Assembly: GCA_029226935.1 (NCBI GenBank)
Contig: JAQXYZ010000078.1
Coordinates: forward strand, 1-46,324
From: Bacillota bacterium
Lineage (GTDB): Bacteria; Bacillota; Clostridia; Lachnospirales; Lachnospiraceae
Direction of reading: 5' to 3'
Length of the DNA stretch: 46,324 bases
The notes under the pieces were generated by a model that had not been told where the DNA came from, did no database searches, and saw only the letters and a program-made list of their open reading frames with translations. Below, piece after piece: positions 1 to 9,452 of this stretch (position 1 is the first letter of the stretch; the number at the start of each line of letters is the position of its first letter). The position numbers and the translations under genes were made by a program.

Positions 1-945
1 GAACAGACAGTCCTTGATGAAACCCTCCCCTATCTGACAACCCTGTCAGTCTTTTCCTATGGTTTTACCACACAGGGCTATCTGATTCCTCCGGCAATTG
101 ATGATAGCTTTATGATTAACTCTGCTTTGAATATGGGCGTAAGCCCCATACTTACCCTGACCCCCTTCGGACCTGACGGAAATTTCAATAATATACTGAT
201 CACCACCATGGTCAACAATGAGGAGGTCAAAGCCGTCCTTCTTAAAAGCCTTCTTTCTGTTCTTCAGGAAAAGGGCTTTCATGGTGTAGATATTGATTTT
301 GAGTATATTTTGCCCGATGACCGCATTCCCTTCGCCGATTTTGTGGCAGATACCAGAGATTTCTTATCTCCTTATGGCTATCACGTTTCTGTCGCTCTCG
401 CCCCCAAAACCTCCGATGATCAATCCGGTCTTCTCTATAGTGGAAAAGATTATGCCCTGCTTGGAGAAGCAGCAGACAGTGTCCTTCTCATGACCTATGA
501 ATGGGGATACACCTACGGCCCGCCCATGGCTGTTGCCCCTATCAACAAAGTCCGCCAGGTTGTTGATTACGCAGTCACGCGCATCAACCCTGCAAAAATT
601 GATCTTGGCATCCCCAACTACGGATACGACTGGACGCTTCCATATGAACGAGGAGTAACAGCTGCACGAACAATCAGTAATCTTGAAGCAGTGCAGATTG
701 CCATTGATAACAACGCGACCATACAATTTGACGAGACTGCAATGTCCCCCTTCTTCCGCTATGAAAGAGATGGGCTTCTTCACGAAGTATGGTTCGAAGA
801 TGTCCGCAGCTATAGGGAGAAGTTCTCCCTGCTTCCCACTTATGGGCTCCGCGGCATGGGCTACTGGCAGATCATGAAATTTTTCAGACCAAACTGGCTG
901 TTACTTGAGGATACCTTTACCATAATAAAAGGCGTATATTTCTAA
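1..945 (+). CDS. Glycoside hydrolase family 18 enzyme, YaaH/SleL-like (5' partial)
   Basis: The reading frame is open from the first base of the window, so the N-terminus is missing; 314 residues are visible. About residue 96-100 of the visible part lies a D-I-D-F-E sequence, the DxxDxDxE-type catalytic motif of GH18 in which the Glu is the acid. Further conserved pieces are a mid-barrel MTYEWG and the C-terminal GYWQ. The match is closest to spore cortex N-acetylglucosaminidases (YaaH/SleL), which act on peptidoglycan of the spore; those usually carry LysM repeats at the N-terminus, which here would be off the window. It converges on the dipeptidase downstream with only 15 bp between the stops. 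Family assignment is firm, the exact substrate is inferred. Confidence 0.85.
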   Translation, partial: EQTVLDETLPYLTTLSVFSYGFTTQGYLIPPAIDDSFMINSALNMGVSPILTLTPFGPDGNFNNILITTMVNNEEVKAVLLKSLLSVLQEKGFHGVDIDFEYILPDDRIPFADFVADTRDFLSPYGYHVSVALAPKTSDDQSGLLYSGKDYALLGEAADSVLLMTYEWGYTYGPPMAVAPINKVRQVVDYAVTRINPAKIDLGIPNYGYDWTLPYERGVTAARTISNLEAVQIAIDNNATIQFDETAMSPFFRYERDGLLHEVWFEDVRSYREKFSLLPTYGLRGMGYWQIMKFFRPNWLLLEDTFTIIKGVYF

Positions 946-960
946 ACGATATCGATCCCT

Positions 961-2010
961 TCATCTGTTGGGGAGATTTTCTCTGAAATAGTCCAAAAAA
1001 TTTTTGCCCACAATACGGCGCACATCCTCCCGGCTCAGCCCGCTCTGAAGAAGTGCTGCCGTCACCAATGGAACCTGACCGTGATTCAAAAGGCAGTCAT
1101 CCTGATCTGTATAAGCTATGCCCTGAAGTGCAGCCCGTGCCCTGCCATAGGAATCGCAAAGATCAAAACCATATCCCACATGCTCTGCGCCCACTTTTTC
1201 CACTTCATAAACAATATGTCTGCAAAGCATTTCCAGATGATTTCCCTGTAGAGAACCTGCAATATATTTACATCCGTTCATCCCCATGATGCCACCCTGC
1301 CGGGCAAGCGCTTCCATCTGTCCGTCTGTCAGGTTACGATAGCTGTCATAAACCTTCCTGCTGCCGGAGTGGGTTGCGATAAAGCTTCTCTGTGCCGTTC
1401 TGCACACCTGTTCAAACCCTTCATCATTTAGATGACTGATATCAAGAAACATGGACAAATTCTCCATTTTTTTGATTGCTCTTATCCCTGTTTCAGACAG
1501 TCCACCCATGATTTGTCTATGTTCCAATGCCCTGCAACACCCGACTGCAAGCGCATTTTCCCTGCTCCAGGTGAGGGAAGCTCCCCGAACCCCCAGTGCA
1601 TATAATTCGTCAAGCCGTTCAATATCCTCCCCTATGCAGTCCAGTCCTTCCATGTAAAGCAGAATTCCAATCCGATTGCTTTCCATAAGGCTTTCTACAT
1701 CCTCTGCATTCCGAACAATCATCAGTTCCTCATGCCCTTTGATGTCCTCCTTTAATGCTGCAATCTGTGCCAGCGCATTTTCCCATGCAGCATCCAACAT
1801 TCCGTTTTCTACATAGACAGAAGATACCACCAGCTTAATCCCCGCCTTCCGAAAATCAGACAAATAATATTGCCAGACAATATCTCTTTCGCCTGCCTGA
1901 TTTCTAAGAAGTACTTCCCCCGCCAGATCCAAATGGGCATCCACTACCGGAGTATCCCTATGCAGTTCCATCGCTTCCTTAAGAAATTCTTCTTTTACCC
2001 TCAAATCCAT
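961..2010 (-). CDS. Membrane dipeptidase (peptidase family M19)
   Basis: A 349-residue zinc dipeptidase of the renal dipeptidase family, expected to cleave dipeptides in the cytoplasm. The N-terminal VVDAHLD contains the HxD zinc pair, and a central THSGSRKVYDSYRN block carries the next metal histidine and the conserved substrate loop. The open frame extends 21 codons further upstream, but the ATG at 2010 is preceded by AAGAGGGAAAACAAA, a good ribosome site, and begins right before the family's conserved start, so 2010 is chosen. A terminator separates it from the sugar dehydratase upstream, so it probably has its own promoter or relies on read-through. Confidence in family is high; physiological substrate unknown. 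Confidence 0.9.
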   Translation of the reverse strand: MDLRVKEEFLKEAMELHRDTPVVDAHLDLAGEVLLRNQAGERDIVWQYYLSDFRKAGIKLVVSSVYVENGMLDAAWENALAQIAALKEDIKGHEELMIVRNAEDVESLMESNRIGILLYMEGLDCIGEDIERLDELYALGVRGASLTWSRENALAVGCCRALEHRQIMGGLSETGIRAIKKMENLSMFLDISHLNDEGFEQVCRTAQRSFIATHSGSRKVYDSYRNLTDGQMEALARQGGIMGMNGCKYIAGSLQGNHLEMLCRHIVYEVEKVGAEHVGYGFDLCDSYGRARAALQGIAYTDQDDCLLNHGQVPLVTAALLQSGLSREDVRRIVGKNFLDYFRENLPNR

Positions 2011-2037
2011 TTTGTTTTCCCTCTTTCCAGATACAAA

Positions 2038-2065
2038 AAGGTGCATCGGGAAACCAATGCACCTT
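2038..2065 (-). terminator. Intrinsic terminator after the PseB-like gene
   Basis: On the minus strand AAGGTGCAT, a 10-nt loop and ATGCACCTT form a perfect 9-bp stem that runs into TTTTTG. It lies 43 bp past the stop of the sugar dehydratase and just upstream of the dipeptidase ribosome site. Confidence 0.8.
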
Positions 2066-2107
2066 ATAAACATTCTCTATTTACTATATGCAGTCCAAAG
2101 CAAATCT

Positions 2108-3106
2108 TTACTTCTCCAGATCTACCGTCTTGAGCAGTTCTCTAATGTCCTCCACACTCAGCCATTCGGTATTGTTCCCTGAACTGTATGAAAAACCTTC
2201 CTTTACCTTCTTTCCTGCAGTATTAATTTTCTGCTTGTCATTCCATACCACCTGCGGATATACAATGAAATGCTTGTCATATTCATAGGTTGTGGCAGAA
2301 TCCTCTACAGTTACCATAATCTCATGCAATTTCTCACCGGGGCGAATACCAATTTCCGGCATCTTACAGCCGGGTAACATTGCCTCTGCCAGATCAGTAA
2401 TCTTAAAAGAAGGAATCTTACTGATAAAGGTTTCTCCTCCGGTAGCTTCCTCAAGTGCCTTGATTACCAGTTCCACACCCTGAGTTAAGCTGATCCAGAA
2501 ACGGGTCATACGATAGTCGGTAATGGGAAGCTCTGTTCCGCCATTCTGAATAATCTTGTGAAACACCGGAATAATAGAGCCACGGCTTCCTGCAACATTT
2601 CCGTAACGGACAATGGAAAAATTAATGTCCTTGGTTCCCGCATATGCATTGGCTGCAATAAACAATTTATCCGAAACCAGCTTGGTTCCTCCGTAAAGGT
2701 TTACAGGATTAACCGCCTTATCTGTAGAGAGAGCAACCACTTTCTTTACATTGCTGTCCAGTGCCGCATCAATGACATTCTGAGCACCGTGGATATTGGT
2801 CTTGATTGCCTCATTGGGATTATATTCACAGGCAGGAACCTGCTTTAAAGCTGCTGCATGGATTACATAATCCACACCCTCAAAGGCTCTCTTTAACCTT
2901 TCTTTATCCCTTACATCACCAATAAAGAATCTGAGCTTGTCCTCATATTCCTTAAATTCGTTCTGCATCATGAACTGTTTAAATTCATCTCTTGAATAAA
3001 TAATAATCTTCTTAGGATTGTAATTAGTAAGAACATATTTAGTAAAGCACTTACCGAAGGAACCTGTACCGCCGGTAATAAGAATTGTTTTATCGTCTAA
3101 TAACAT
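2108..3106 (-). CDS. UDP-N-acetylglucosamine 4,6-dehydratase-like enzyme (PseB/FlaA1 family)
   Basis: A 332-residue extended SDR. The glycine-rich NAD(P) motif GGTGSFG is at about residues 12-18, STDKA followed by a YxxxK (YGGTK) active site sits near residues 125-140, and TDYRMTRFWI is diagnostic of the PseB/CapE-like 4,6-dehydratases. It would convert UDP-GlcNAc to a 4-keto-6-deoxy sugar for a pseudaminic-acid, legionaminic-acid or fucosamine/bacillosamine type precursor. The start at ATG 3106 has GGAGG 8 nt upstream; a TTG five codons earlier is rejected. No PseC aminotransferase or other partner lies beside it; the nearest user is the polysaccharide operon 1.2 kb away. Inverting versus retaining chemistry cannot be decided by eye. 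Confidence 0.85.
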   Translation of the reverse strand: MLLDDKTILITGGTGSFGKCFTKYVLTNYNPKKIIIYSRDEFKQFMMQNEFKEYEDKLRFFIGDVRDKERLKRAFEGVDYVIHAAALKQVPACEYNPNEAIKTNIHGAQNVIDAALDSNVKKVVALSTDKAVNPVNLYGGTKLVSDKLFIAANAYAGTKDINFSIVRYGNVAGSRGSIIPVFHKIIQNGGTELPITDYRMTRFWISLTQGVELVIKALEEATGGETFISKIPSFKITDLAEAMLPGCKMPEIGIRPGEKLHEIMVTVEDSATTYEYDKHFIVYPQVVWNDKQKINTAGKKVKEGFSYSSGNNTEWLSVEDIRELLKTVDLEK

Positions 3107-3171
3107 GAAATTTGCCTCCAATGTTTATTCTGCTCTATTGTAACACGAATAAACATCAGAGGCAAATTATT

Positions 3172-4098
3172 TTATTCACTCTGTTTAGACAAAGCAACTG
3201 ATACAATTCCGCAAAGGATGCCTCCTACTGCATAAACAATCCACGAAATAGCGAAACCGTCAAACATTAATCCCCATACCAAAAAGATAATTGTTGCAAG
3301 CAGCATGATACAGCCACATATTTTACCGGTCAATTCCGCTCTTTTTTTCTGCTCAGGTGATTGATTCTTTTCTTTATTATATTCTCTTACATCTGTCTTA
3401 GCTTTCTGCATTCCTCCATAGACGAGAATGGATACTGCAACTGTAAGCACAAGCATAAAACCACTCATCATTAAGGATTCCCATCTGTCGATCAAAACAG
3501 TATCCAATGCCATCTGCCCTTCCAGCACTCCACTCCCTACAATCAGGAAGAGCACACCAAGCAAAATCAATCCCACACCTACGGCAATTCTTACAGTAAA
3601 CTTCCTGTAAGATAAATCCTTTTCTTCTTCCGAGTAAAAGTCCTCAACCAGCGGGTGCTTCTGCTGAAACTGATCATACTGCAGTCCTGCCACAATAAAC
3701 ATCATCACAGCTACAATCAGCAGCGCAAAAAATGCAGCTGTGGCAAACACTTCATTCAATCCCAGACCGTTTAAAAGCATCATAATGCTGATTCCAAACA
3801 AAAGAATCGCTACCCCGGCAGTAATCATTTTGCTAAACCAGTTCTGAAATTTATCATACCCATGTACATCTTCCGCAAAGCTCTTGCTGACATCTCCCTG
3901 CATCAACGTATCCATATTACAATTGAACAGGCTGCAAAGCTGCAACAGCTTTTCCATTTCCGGGTAACTTGCACCGGACTCCCACTTAGATACAGACTGC
4001 CTCGAAACCTCCAGTTGTTCCGCAAGCTGCTCCTGCGTAATGTCCCTCTGCTTTCTTAAGCACTGTAAATTTTCTCCAAAGCTCATTCTTTCTTCCAT
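3172..4098 (-). CDS. XRE-family regulator with a six-segment membrane domain
   Basis: 308 residues. Residues about 5-65 form a lambda-repressor-type helix-turn-helix (LRKQRDITQEQLAEQL followed by VSRQSVSKWE). After residue 92 come six hydrophobic segments, near 93-113, 115-137, 172-194, 208-230, 262-281 and 284-303. This gives a membrane-tethered DNA-binding protein, a layout common in Clostridia, often annotated as a helix-turn-helix protein with unknown sensory membrane part. The ATG at 4098 has GGAGGAG 7 nt upstream. It stands alone between the sugar dehydratase and the polysaccharide operon, so it could control either neighbour; that is only inference from position. Confidence 0.85.
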   Translation of the reverse strand: MEERMSFGENLQCLRKQRDITQEQLAEQLEVSRQSVSKWESGASYPEMEKLLQLCSLFNCNMDTLMQGDVSKSFAEDVHGYDKFQNWFSKMITAGVAILLFGISIMMLLNGLGLNEVFATAAFFALLIVAVMMFIVAGLQYDQFQQKHPLVEDFYSEEEKDLSYRKFTVRIAVGVGLILLGVLFLIVGSGVLEGQMALDTVLIDRWESLMMSGFMLVLTVAVSILVYGGMQKAKTDVREYNKEKNQSPEQKKRAELTGKICGCIMLLATIIFLVWGLMFDGFAISWIVYAVGGILCGIVSVALSKQSE

Positions 4099-4119
4099 TC
4101 CTTACTCCTCCTCATTGAA

Positions 4120-4177
4120 CCGTATTTTGGTGTCCGGGGCTTTCGTTCCCGGTTTTGAATATGCTTTTATCATACGG
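4120..4177 (-). other. Possible structured 5' leader of the XRE/membrane gene
   Basis: In the minus-strand leader, CCGTAT and ATACGG pair at the outside, with CCGGG/CCCGG pairing inside around a GAA-containing loop. There is no U-tract, so it is not a terminator. It does not match a riboswitch class I know. The rest of the 168-bp gap to the GT-C gene shows nothing else clear. Confidence 0.35.
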
Positions 4178-4266
4178 TTGCGCGGAGGTAACTTCTATCA
4201 ATCTTCTGTTGCTTTTAAGTTTTTTCATGTAAATATACAGTTGCAATCCCTGATTATTCAAGCTTT

Positions 4267-5871
4267 TTACGAGAATTCATAAAGTGTCCAAAGCTTTTTT
4301 TCTCCCACAGCCCGGTAAGACTTCAGATTATGGTTTGCACTTAGAATTCCTTCAAGGCATAATTCCTGATTTTCATGACCGGCTATATATACCAGCAATT
4401 TTTCACTCTCTGTAATTGTTTCATCTGTAATCAAAGCTGTATTTACTTCTCCTGCAAGATATACTCTTGGATATCTGATCAGCTCATCCAAAAGCCACCA
4501 GACATGTTCAGGCGATGCATCATTATAAAACACTACCACAGGCTCGTTGACGTGTGTGTCCACAAATTCCATGATTTCCTTTTCTTCCCTGTACAGAAAA
4601 AAAACTTTATCATTCTTTAGCGCCATTCCATCTATCAGTATCAATACCGCTGCAAACACTCCTGCCAGCACCCGATAATTCCCAACAAAGCCCTCGGCTA
4701 TTTTCCATGACACATAAAGAATTAGAAAGAGCAAAATCCCATAGACCGGAAGCTGGTATCTGTTAGACGTTTCACCAAGCAAGAGTGCCGTTTTGGAGAT
4801 AATAAAGAAATAACCCATGGCTGAAAACAACATCAGCCAGGTGGATGCATCCATCAGTTGATTTCCTGCTTTTCCCTTCTTCTTCAAATACCCTCTGGTC
4901 ACAAGGCAAAGGCAGATCAGCAAAAGCCAGATACTCAATGTTCCGTTCATCACATAATCGTCAAACAATCCATAAAAGAACCGAAGCCGATCCAGCGTAT
5001 TGGAAGCATCACCGAATTCGCTGACTGCTTCCGTGCCACGGTATCCCCTGAAAATATGCGAAAGACATGCAGGATAATAACAGATTGCCAATCCCAATCC
5101 AGCTGCACAGGTAACAACGTAAGTGATGAGTTCTTTTATCTTTTTATTCTTAAGAAGCAAAAAGCAGAACCCGACTCCAAGAAAAAAGTGAAAGACTATA
5201 TAGTAATACTGTGTTAAAAATCCCAGAAATACTGTAATCCCAAGTGGGAAAAAGAAACTTGTGATGCTGAAATCATTTTTTTTAATTGCACGCAAATGTA
5301 AATCCAGACACAATAAAATGAACAGGGTGAGCCATTGGTACATTCTGATAAACATCACACCGGAAATAACTGCACTGCCAAAACCCCATCCGAGACAGGT
5401 CAGAAAAGCTATCATTTTCCCATGCTTCTCCCCTGCTGCCATATAAGCACCGTAAGCGAGAAGTACAAAAGAACCCACAAATGCAAAGAGATTTACCGCA
5501 ATCCCCAGCCACTTGCTAAACACATTGGGAAACAGCGAACATATCGTGTGAACCATATAATAATAGAGGGGCGGATGCACATCCCATGATTGCATCTGCT
5601 TTACCACATCGTAGCGAAACTGCTCTCCCGGCAGCACCACTAGATCATGATAAAGCTGTTCCCGGCTTGTCCATTGTCTGTCATTTACAAAAAGCCCTGC
5701 CGTCTTATTGGTGGAATAAAAAGTGTATAGTTCATCCTCATGGAAACCTGCTTTTTGATTTCCATAAAAGAACAGTAATGCCAGTTGAAAAAGCAGAAGT
5801 ATTACCATACTTACCACAAAAATTAAGTTTGTCCTCTTTGAAGCCATATTCATTTCTGTTTTCTTTTCCAT
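4267..5871 (-). CDS. GT-C fold membrane glycosyltransferase (PMT/ArnT-like)
   Basis: 534 residues with roughly ten to twelve membrane segments. After the first segment the extracytoplasmic loop holds HEDELYTF, the acidic pair typical of GT-C enzymes, and later HPPLYYYMVH, the HPP(L)Y motif of the PMT/ArnT/GT39-GT83 group. Such enzymes take a sugar from a polyprenyl-phosphate carrier and attach it outside the membrane. The GtrB-like enzyme that opens this operon makes exactly that kind of lipid-linked donor, so the two may work as a pair. It is the last gene of the operon, 27 bp after the preceding GT2. The start at ATG 5871 has only a weak AGAGAT ribosome site; ATG 5853 is an alternative. Confidence 0.82.
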   Translation of the reverse strand: MEKKTEMNMASKRTNLIFVVSMVILLLFQLALLFFYGNQKAGFHEDELYTFYSTNKTAGLFVNDRQWTSREQLYHDLVVLPGEQFRYDVVKQMQSWDVHPPLYYYMVHTICSLFPNVFSKWLGIAVNLFAFVGSFVLLAYGAYMAAGEKHGKMIAFLTCLGWGFGSAVISGVMFIRMYQWLTLFILLCLDLHLRAIKKNDFSITSFFFPLGITVFLGFLTQYYYIVFHFFLGVGFCFLLLKNKKIKELITYVVTCAAGLGLAICYYPACLSHIFRGYRGTEAVSEFGDASNTLDRLRFFYGLFDDYVMNGTLSIWLLLICLCLVTRGYLKKKGKAGNQLMDASTWLMLFSAMGYFFIISKTALLLGETSNRYQLPVYGILLFLILYVSWKIAEGFVGNYRVLAGVFAAVLILIDGMALKNDKVFFLYREEKEIMEFVDTHVNEPVVVFYNDASPEHVWWLLDELIRYPRVYLAGEVNTALITDETITESEKLLVYIAGHENQELCLEGILSANHNLKSYRAVGEKKLWTLYEFS

Positions 5872-5898
5872 GCGATCTCTACTTTCTGACTTACAAGT

Positions 5899-6900
5899 TT
5901 ATTTCACTTTGCACTTCAAATGGTGTATCTGACGTACAAGCTTGGGTGCTGTACCAAGCAGCAACAGATACACTTTATTTTTTCGGGTAAGATAAGGAGA
6001 TTTCAGTGCATCTTTCCTATGCTTTCTTAAGTATTCCTTTACCTGACAATAAAATTCGTTTCCCCCATCCATCATGGAAATTGGTATATGAAGCATATAG
6101 TCCAGCCGCTGGAACAACCCAAACCGCATTGCTTCCGGTAAAAGCATCGGATATTCCTTTTCCACAATTTCATAAACCCTGTCAGCATTTCTCACAATGT
6201 CCGTAAACACCTGCGGGAACTCATCTTTATCCCTTGTTCTGGTATTGCTTCCGTAGCGGTAAAATACATGATAATCCTGCTCAGGCAGAATTGCCACCGC
6301 CGGGACATGTGGAAGCAGCCTTACCAGCAGATAAAAATCCTCATTCAGTTCCCCTTCCGGGAAACGTTCTTCCTTTAAGAGAGATGCATGCAACAGCTTG
6401 GTGCAAAAGGAACAGTCACCTCTGTGCAGGAGCAATTCCCTCATAAATTGCTGACAATCCCACAACACCGGTTCTTCAGGCGGGACGCAAACATCCGGCA
6501 TCTTATTTCCCGCTTCGTCAATTTCATCTCGCGAGGTCTGCACCATAAGCAGTTTTTCTTCAAGCGCCGTGCCCAGAAGTCTCTCGTACATCTCCGGCTC
6601 TATATAGTCATCGCTGTCAACAAATCCAATATAATCTCCCTGTGCCATAGAAATTCCCAGATTTCTGGCAGAGGAAGACCCTCCATTTTCCTTGTGGAAG
6701 ACGCGGATTCTTTTATCCTCAAGTGCCATCTTTTCTGCTAATGCACCGCTATTATCAGTTGAACCGTCATCCACCAAAATAATTTCCAGATTGCGGTACG
6801 TCTGCCTACGGATTGAATCGACACATCTGGGAAGCAAATCTACCACATTATAAATCGGAACAATTATACTGACCAGCACAGGCCTTCTCTCTTCTTCCAA
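5899..6900 (-). CDS. Family 2 glycosyltransferase (GT-A)
   Basis: 333 residues. N-terminal VSIIVPIYN, VDDGSTDNS and then VDSDDY are the nucleotide-binding and DxD-type metal motifs of GT2 enzymes. It is expected to add one sugar to the lipid-linked repeat unit on the cytoplasmic side. The start is a TTG at 6900, preceded by GGAGG with 7 nt spacing; no ATG is available in frame before the first conserved strand. It follows the GT4 gene by 67 bp and leads into the GT-C gene. Sugar specificity cannot be read from sequence. Confidence 0.85.
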   Translation of the reverse strand: MEEERRPVLVSIIVPIYNVVDLLPRCVDSIRRQTYRNLEIILVDDGSTDNSGALAEKMALEDKRIRVFHKENGGSSSARNLGISMAQGDYIGFVDSDDYIEPEMYERLLGTALEEKLLMVQTSRDEIDEAGNKMPDVCVPPEEPVLWDCQQFMRELLLHRGDCSFCTKLLHASLLKEERFPEGELNEDFYLLVRLLPHVPAVAILPEQDYHVFYRYGSNTRTRDKDEFPQVFTDIVRNADRVYEIVEKEYPMLLPEAMRFGLFQRLDYMLHIPISMMDGGNEFYCQVKEYLRKHRKDALKSPYLTRKNKVYLLLLGTAPKLVRQIHHLKCKVK

Positions 6901-6967
6901 ACCTTTTCCTCCATCCCTGTATTTTACCCTTTTCCTGTATTCTTTCTACTACAGTTCTTTCACGATT

Positions 6968-8152
6968 TCATTGCCTGCCGTTTTCCATCACCCAGTCATA
7001 CATTCTGCCCGGTGTGATTACCGGAGCCGGGCTTAAAGGCCCCTCCAAAGCAGGTTCTGCCTCCCCCGCTTCAAGCCCCTCTATCATGCGGGCAAGTTCC
7101 CGTGCGGCATGCTTTGCGTTCCACAATTCCGTAATCGTTCTATACGCCTGCCGTCCCATCTCTTCCCGCTTTGCAGGGTTCTCCAGCAGATATCTTACTG
7201 CCTGCTCCATCTTCTCATAACTTCCATCAGGATACACCATCCCGTTTTTTTTATGCTGAATCAGGTAGGGCACAGCCCCTGCCTGTACATTTGCCACCTC
7301 TGCACATCCGCTGTTCATCGCCTCATTTACCACAGCTCCCCAGCCTTCCAGATAATTGCTGGTAAAAATATGGATATGACACTTTTCCATAATACTCCTT
7401 ACCTTCTCCGGCGTCTGAAATCCGTAAAAGGTAATACCATCCATGACCTTCTGCTCTGCGGCGAGCTGCTTTAGTTCCTCCTCCATTTCGCCGCTTCCCA
7501 CCATATGGATGTGAATCCTGTAATCTTCCATCAGATTTTTTGCAAGGGAAATCATATACTCAGGATGTTTTAACGGAATAAACCGTCCTGCCCAAACAAT
7601 ATGAGTTTGTCCATCCGCATATTTCATCTCCTTAAGCTGTTCTTCCCCGTAATATCTGGTCTCCGGGAAATAACCCCACTTAAACATTTTCCCCGGATAG
7701 GCATGTATGATATGAAAATCAGATGGCACATAAGCACCTGCACACAAAAGGTATGCCGGCGACTTGCGGTATCTGATATGCTCTTTATATTTATGAACAA
7801 GACCTCTGGGAGAAATCACCTTCCACTGTCCTTCCCTGTAAAGGCGCTCACTGATGCGTATGGTCAGCTTATCCGCATTTAAACGTTCCTGAACCAAATC
7901 TTCACGGTCACTCCATCCTGCCAGAAGTACATCACTTTCCATAATCAGCTCACGGCAGCGTTGTTCTTCCTCATACAGACAGCACACATAAGGCAGTTTT
8001 CTTCCTTCCTCGCTCCATCCCATATCAATCCGCTCCTGCTCCATCGGCAGTGTCTGAATGAAATGATAATCCTCTCCCCACAGTTCATGACAGGCATTGG
8101 AAAATGGGATCTGATGATGATTAATATAATTGGATATAAATGTCACTTTCAT
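6968..8152 (-). CDS. Family 4-type glycosyltransferase (GT-B)
   Basis: 394 residues with a GT-B layout. The C-terminal half shows the donor-binding block GWGAVVNEAMNSG, the position of the conserved E-x7-E of retaining GT4 enzymes, after VWAGRFIPLKHPE. It probably adds a sugar to the growing repeat unit. The start codon overlaps the stop of the preceding GT4 gene in an ATGA, so the two are translationally coupled. The product is unusually poor in membrane segments for this cluster, so a cytoplasmic or peripheral enzyme. Confidence 0.82.
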   Translation of the reverse strand: MKVTFISNYINHHQIPFSNACHELWGEDYHFIQTLPMEQERIDMGWSEEGRKLPYVCCLYEEEQRCRELIMESDVLLAGWSDREDLVQERLNADKLTIRISERLYREGQWKVISPRGLVHKYKEHIRYRKSPAYLLCAGAYVPSDFHIIHAYPGKMFKWGYFPETRYYGEEQLKEMKYADGQTHIVWAGRFIPLKHPEYMISLAKNLMEDYRIHIHMVGSGEMEEELKQLAAEQKVMDGITFYGFQTPEKVRSIMEKCHIHIFTSNYLEGWGAVVNEAMNSGCAEVANVQAGAVPYLIQHKKNGMVYPDGSYEKMEQAVRYLLENPAKREEMGRQAYRTITELWNAKHAARELARMIEGLEAGEAEPALEGPLSPAPVITPGRMYDWVMENGRQ

Positions 8153-9432
8153 TTCGATTCCTCGATTGCTCTGTAAATCTCAAGCAGCCTCAAATAATTA
8201 TTCTCGCTGTCATGGGTCATCCTTGCACGCTTTCTGGCTTCATTGGAAATTCTTTCCGCAAGGCAGAGTCCGTCTGCCCCTTTGCTTCTATCCCACAATG
8301 CTTCAATTTGGTTTGCAAGCGCCTGTACATTCCCTGTCTGAAATAACAACCCATCTCTTCCATCTGCAATCATATCCGGGATTCCACCTGCCATAGAGGC
8401 TACGACCGGCACACCAAGAAGCTGTGCTTCCCCCACTGTATTGGGGGAATTTTCCAACACAGAAGCACATACAAACACACTGCATTTCAGAAAACGCTGT
8501 TTCATTTCCTCCGCATTCAGCTTTCCGGTCATGACAACATGCTTCTCCAGTTTATGTTCTCTTATTAATGACAGCAAATATTTTCCGTATGCGGACAGCT
8601 TCAGCTTTTCCTTAAAGGTTCTGTGTTCAATGACACTGTTTCCTGCCACATAGAGTCTTGCATCAGGATACTTGGGCAATAACAGCGCAAGCGCTTCTAA
8701 CACAAAATGCATTCCCTTTAAAGGATAATCTCCCTGTCCAAGGAAAATGCTGTGTTCCTCACATTCTCCAAGGTTCCATTCCCCTGCATAAAATTCCTTC
8801 CGCATAGTCTCATTCATGGGATAATACAGTGCATGGGGATTGATTCTGGCAGTCCCCTCCCTGTCAAACCGGGTTCTTCCTGTAATATTTCCACATCCCA
8901 AAATTGCCTGCGCCTCATTCTCTCCCCTTCGGAGAAACTTTTCCTGCTGCTGCCTGATAGAATCCTTCTTAAGCCAATCGCGGAAAGTCACTCTATTCTG
9001 TACTTTTTCCGGCAGATCTGCCATATAGACTTTTCCAATTTCGCCGCAAAGCCCCTGAATACCGATTAATGTTTTCTTGGGATTACAAAATACCCGTACC
9101 GATGCCAAAGCATGTGGAAATTCCGTCCCAAAAATGTGAATCATATCCGGCTTAAATGCCTCAAAAATCCGCCGAAATTCCTCCTCCAGCCCTTCATCAT
9201 AATTCTCCGGTGCATTCAGATTTTCTCTGAATCCATAGCATTCGATCCCCCTTACCGTCAAGCTTAACGTCTCCTGCGCCGGAAAGCATACCCCCAGCGT
9301 AAAAGGAGGATTTTCGCTGCACACTCTCTCAAAAATACCGGAAAGCCATCCTTCCCGGTTGCTGTATGATAAATTTAGTTCCTGCCCGATTGCGGGCAGC
9401 ATGATATTACAGATCCACAAAACTCTGCTCAT
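8149..9432 (-). CDS. Family 4-type glycosyltransferase (GT-B)
   Basis: 427 residues. The C-terminal domain contains FLGQGDYPLKG, then SVLENSPNTVGEAQLLG and VVASMAGGIPDMI, the classical GT4 donor site with the E-x7-E pair. The N-terminal domain (RVLWICN start) is the variable acceptor half. It sits between a GT2 gene (20 bp upstream) and a second GT4 gene, whose start overlaps its stop by 4 bp. Role as a repeat-unit transferase is inferred from family and operon. Confidence 0.83.
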   Translation of the reverse strand: MSRVLWICNIMLPAIGQELNLSYSNREGWLSGIFERVCSENPPFTLGVCFPAQETLSLTVRGIECYGFRENLNAPENYDEGLEEEFRRIFEAFKPDMIHIFGTEFPHALASVRVFCNPKKTLIGIQGLCGEIGKVYMADLPEKVQNRVTFRDWLKKDSIRQQQEKFLRRGENEAQAILGCGNITGRTRFDREGTARINPHALYYPMNETMRKEFYAGEWNLGECEEHSIFLGQGDYPLKGMHFVLEALALLLPKYPDARLYVAGNSVIEHRTFKEKLKLSAYGKYLLSLIREHKLEKHVVMTGKLNAEEMKQRFLKCSVFVCASVLENSPNTVGEAQLLGVPVVASMAGGIPDMIADGRDGLLFQTGNVQALANQIEALWDRSKGADGLCLAERISNEARKRARMTHDSENNYLRLLEIYRAIEESK

Positions 9433-9452
9433 TTTTCCTCCATTACACAGCC

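Noticed and set aside
2041-2133. Short plus-strand frames around 1.9-2.3 kb
   Set aside because: They run over the terminator and the antisense of the dipeptidase and dehydratase genes and lack ribosome sites.
4120-4177. Cyclic-di-GMP (GEMM-I) riboswitch
   Set aside because: A GAACGAAAGCC piece recalls the GACGCAAAGCC core, but the P1b GNRA tetraloop/receptor arrangement and spacing are absent.
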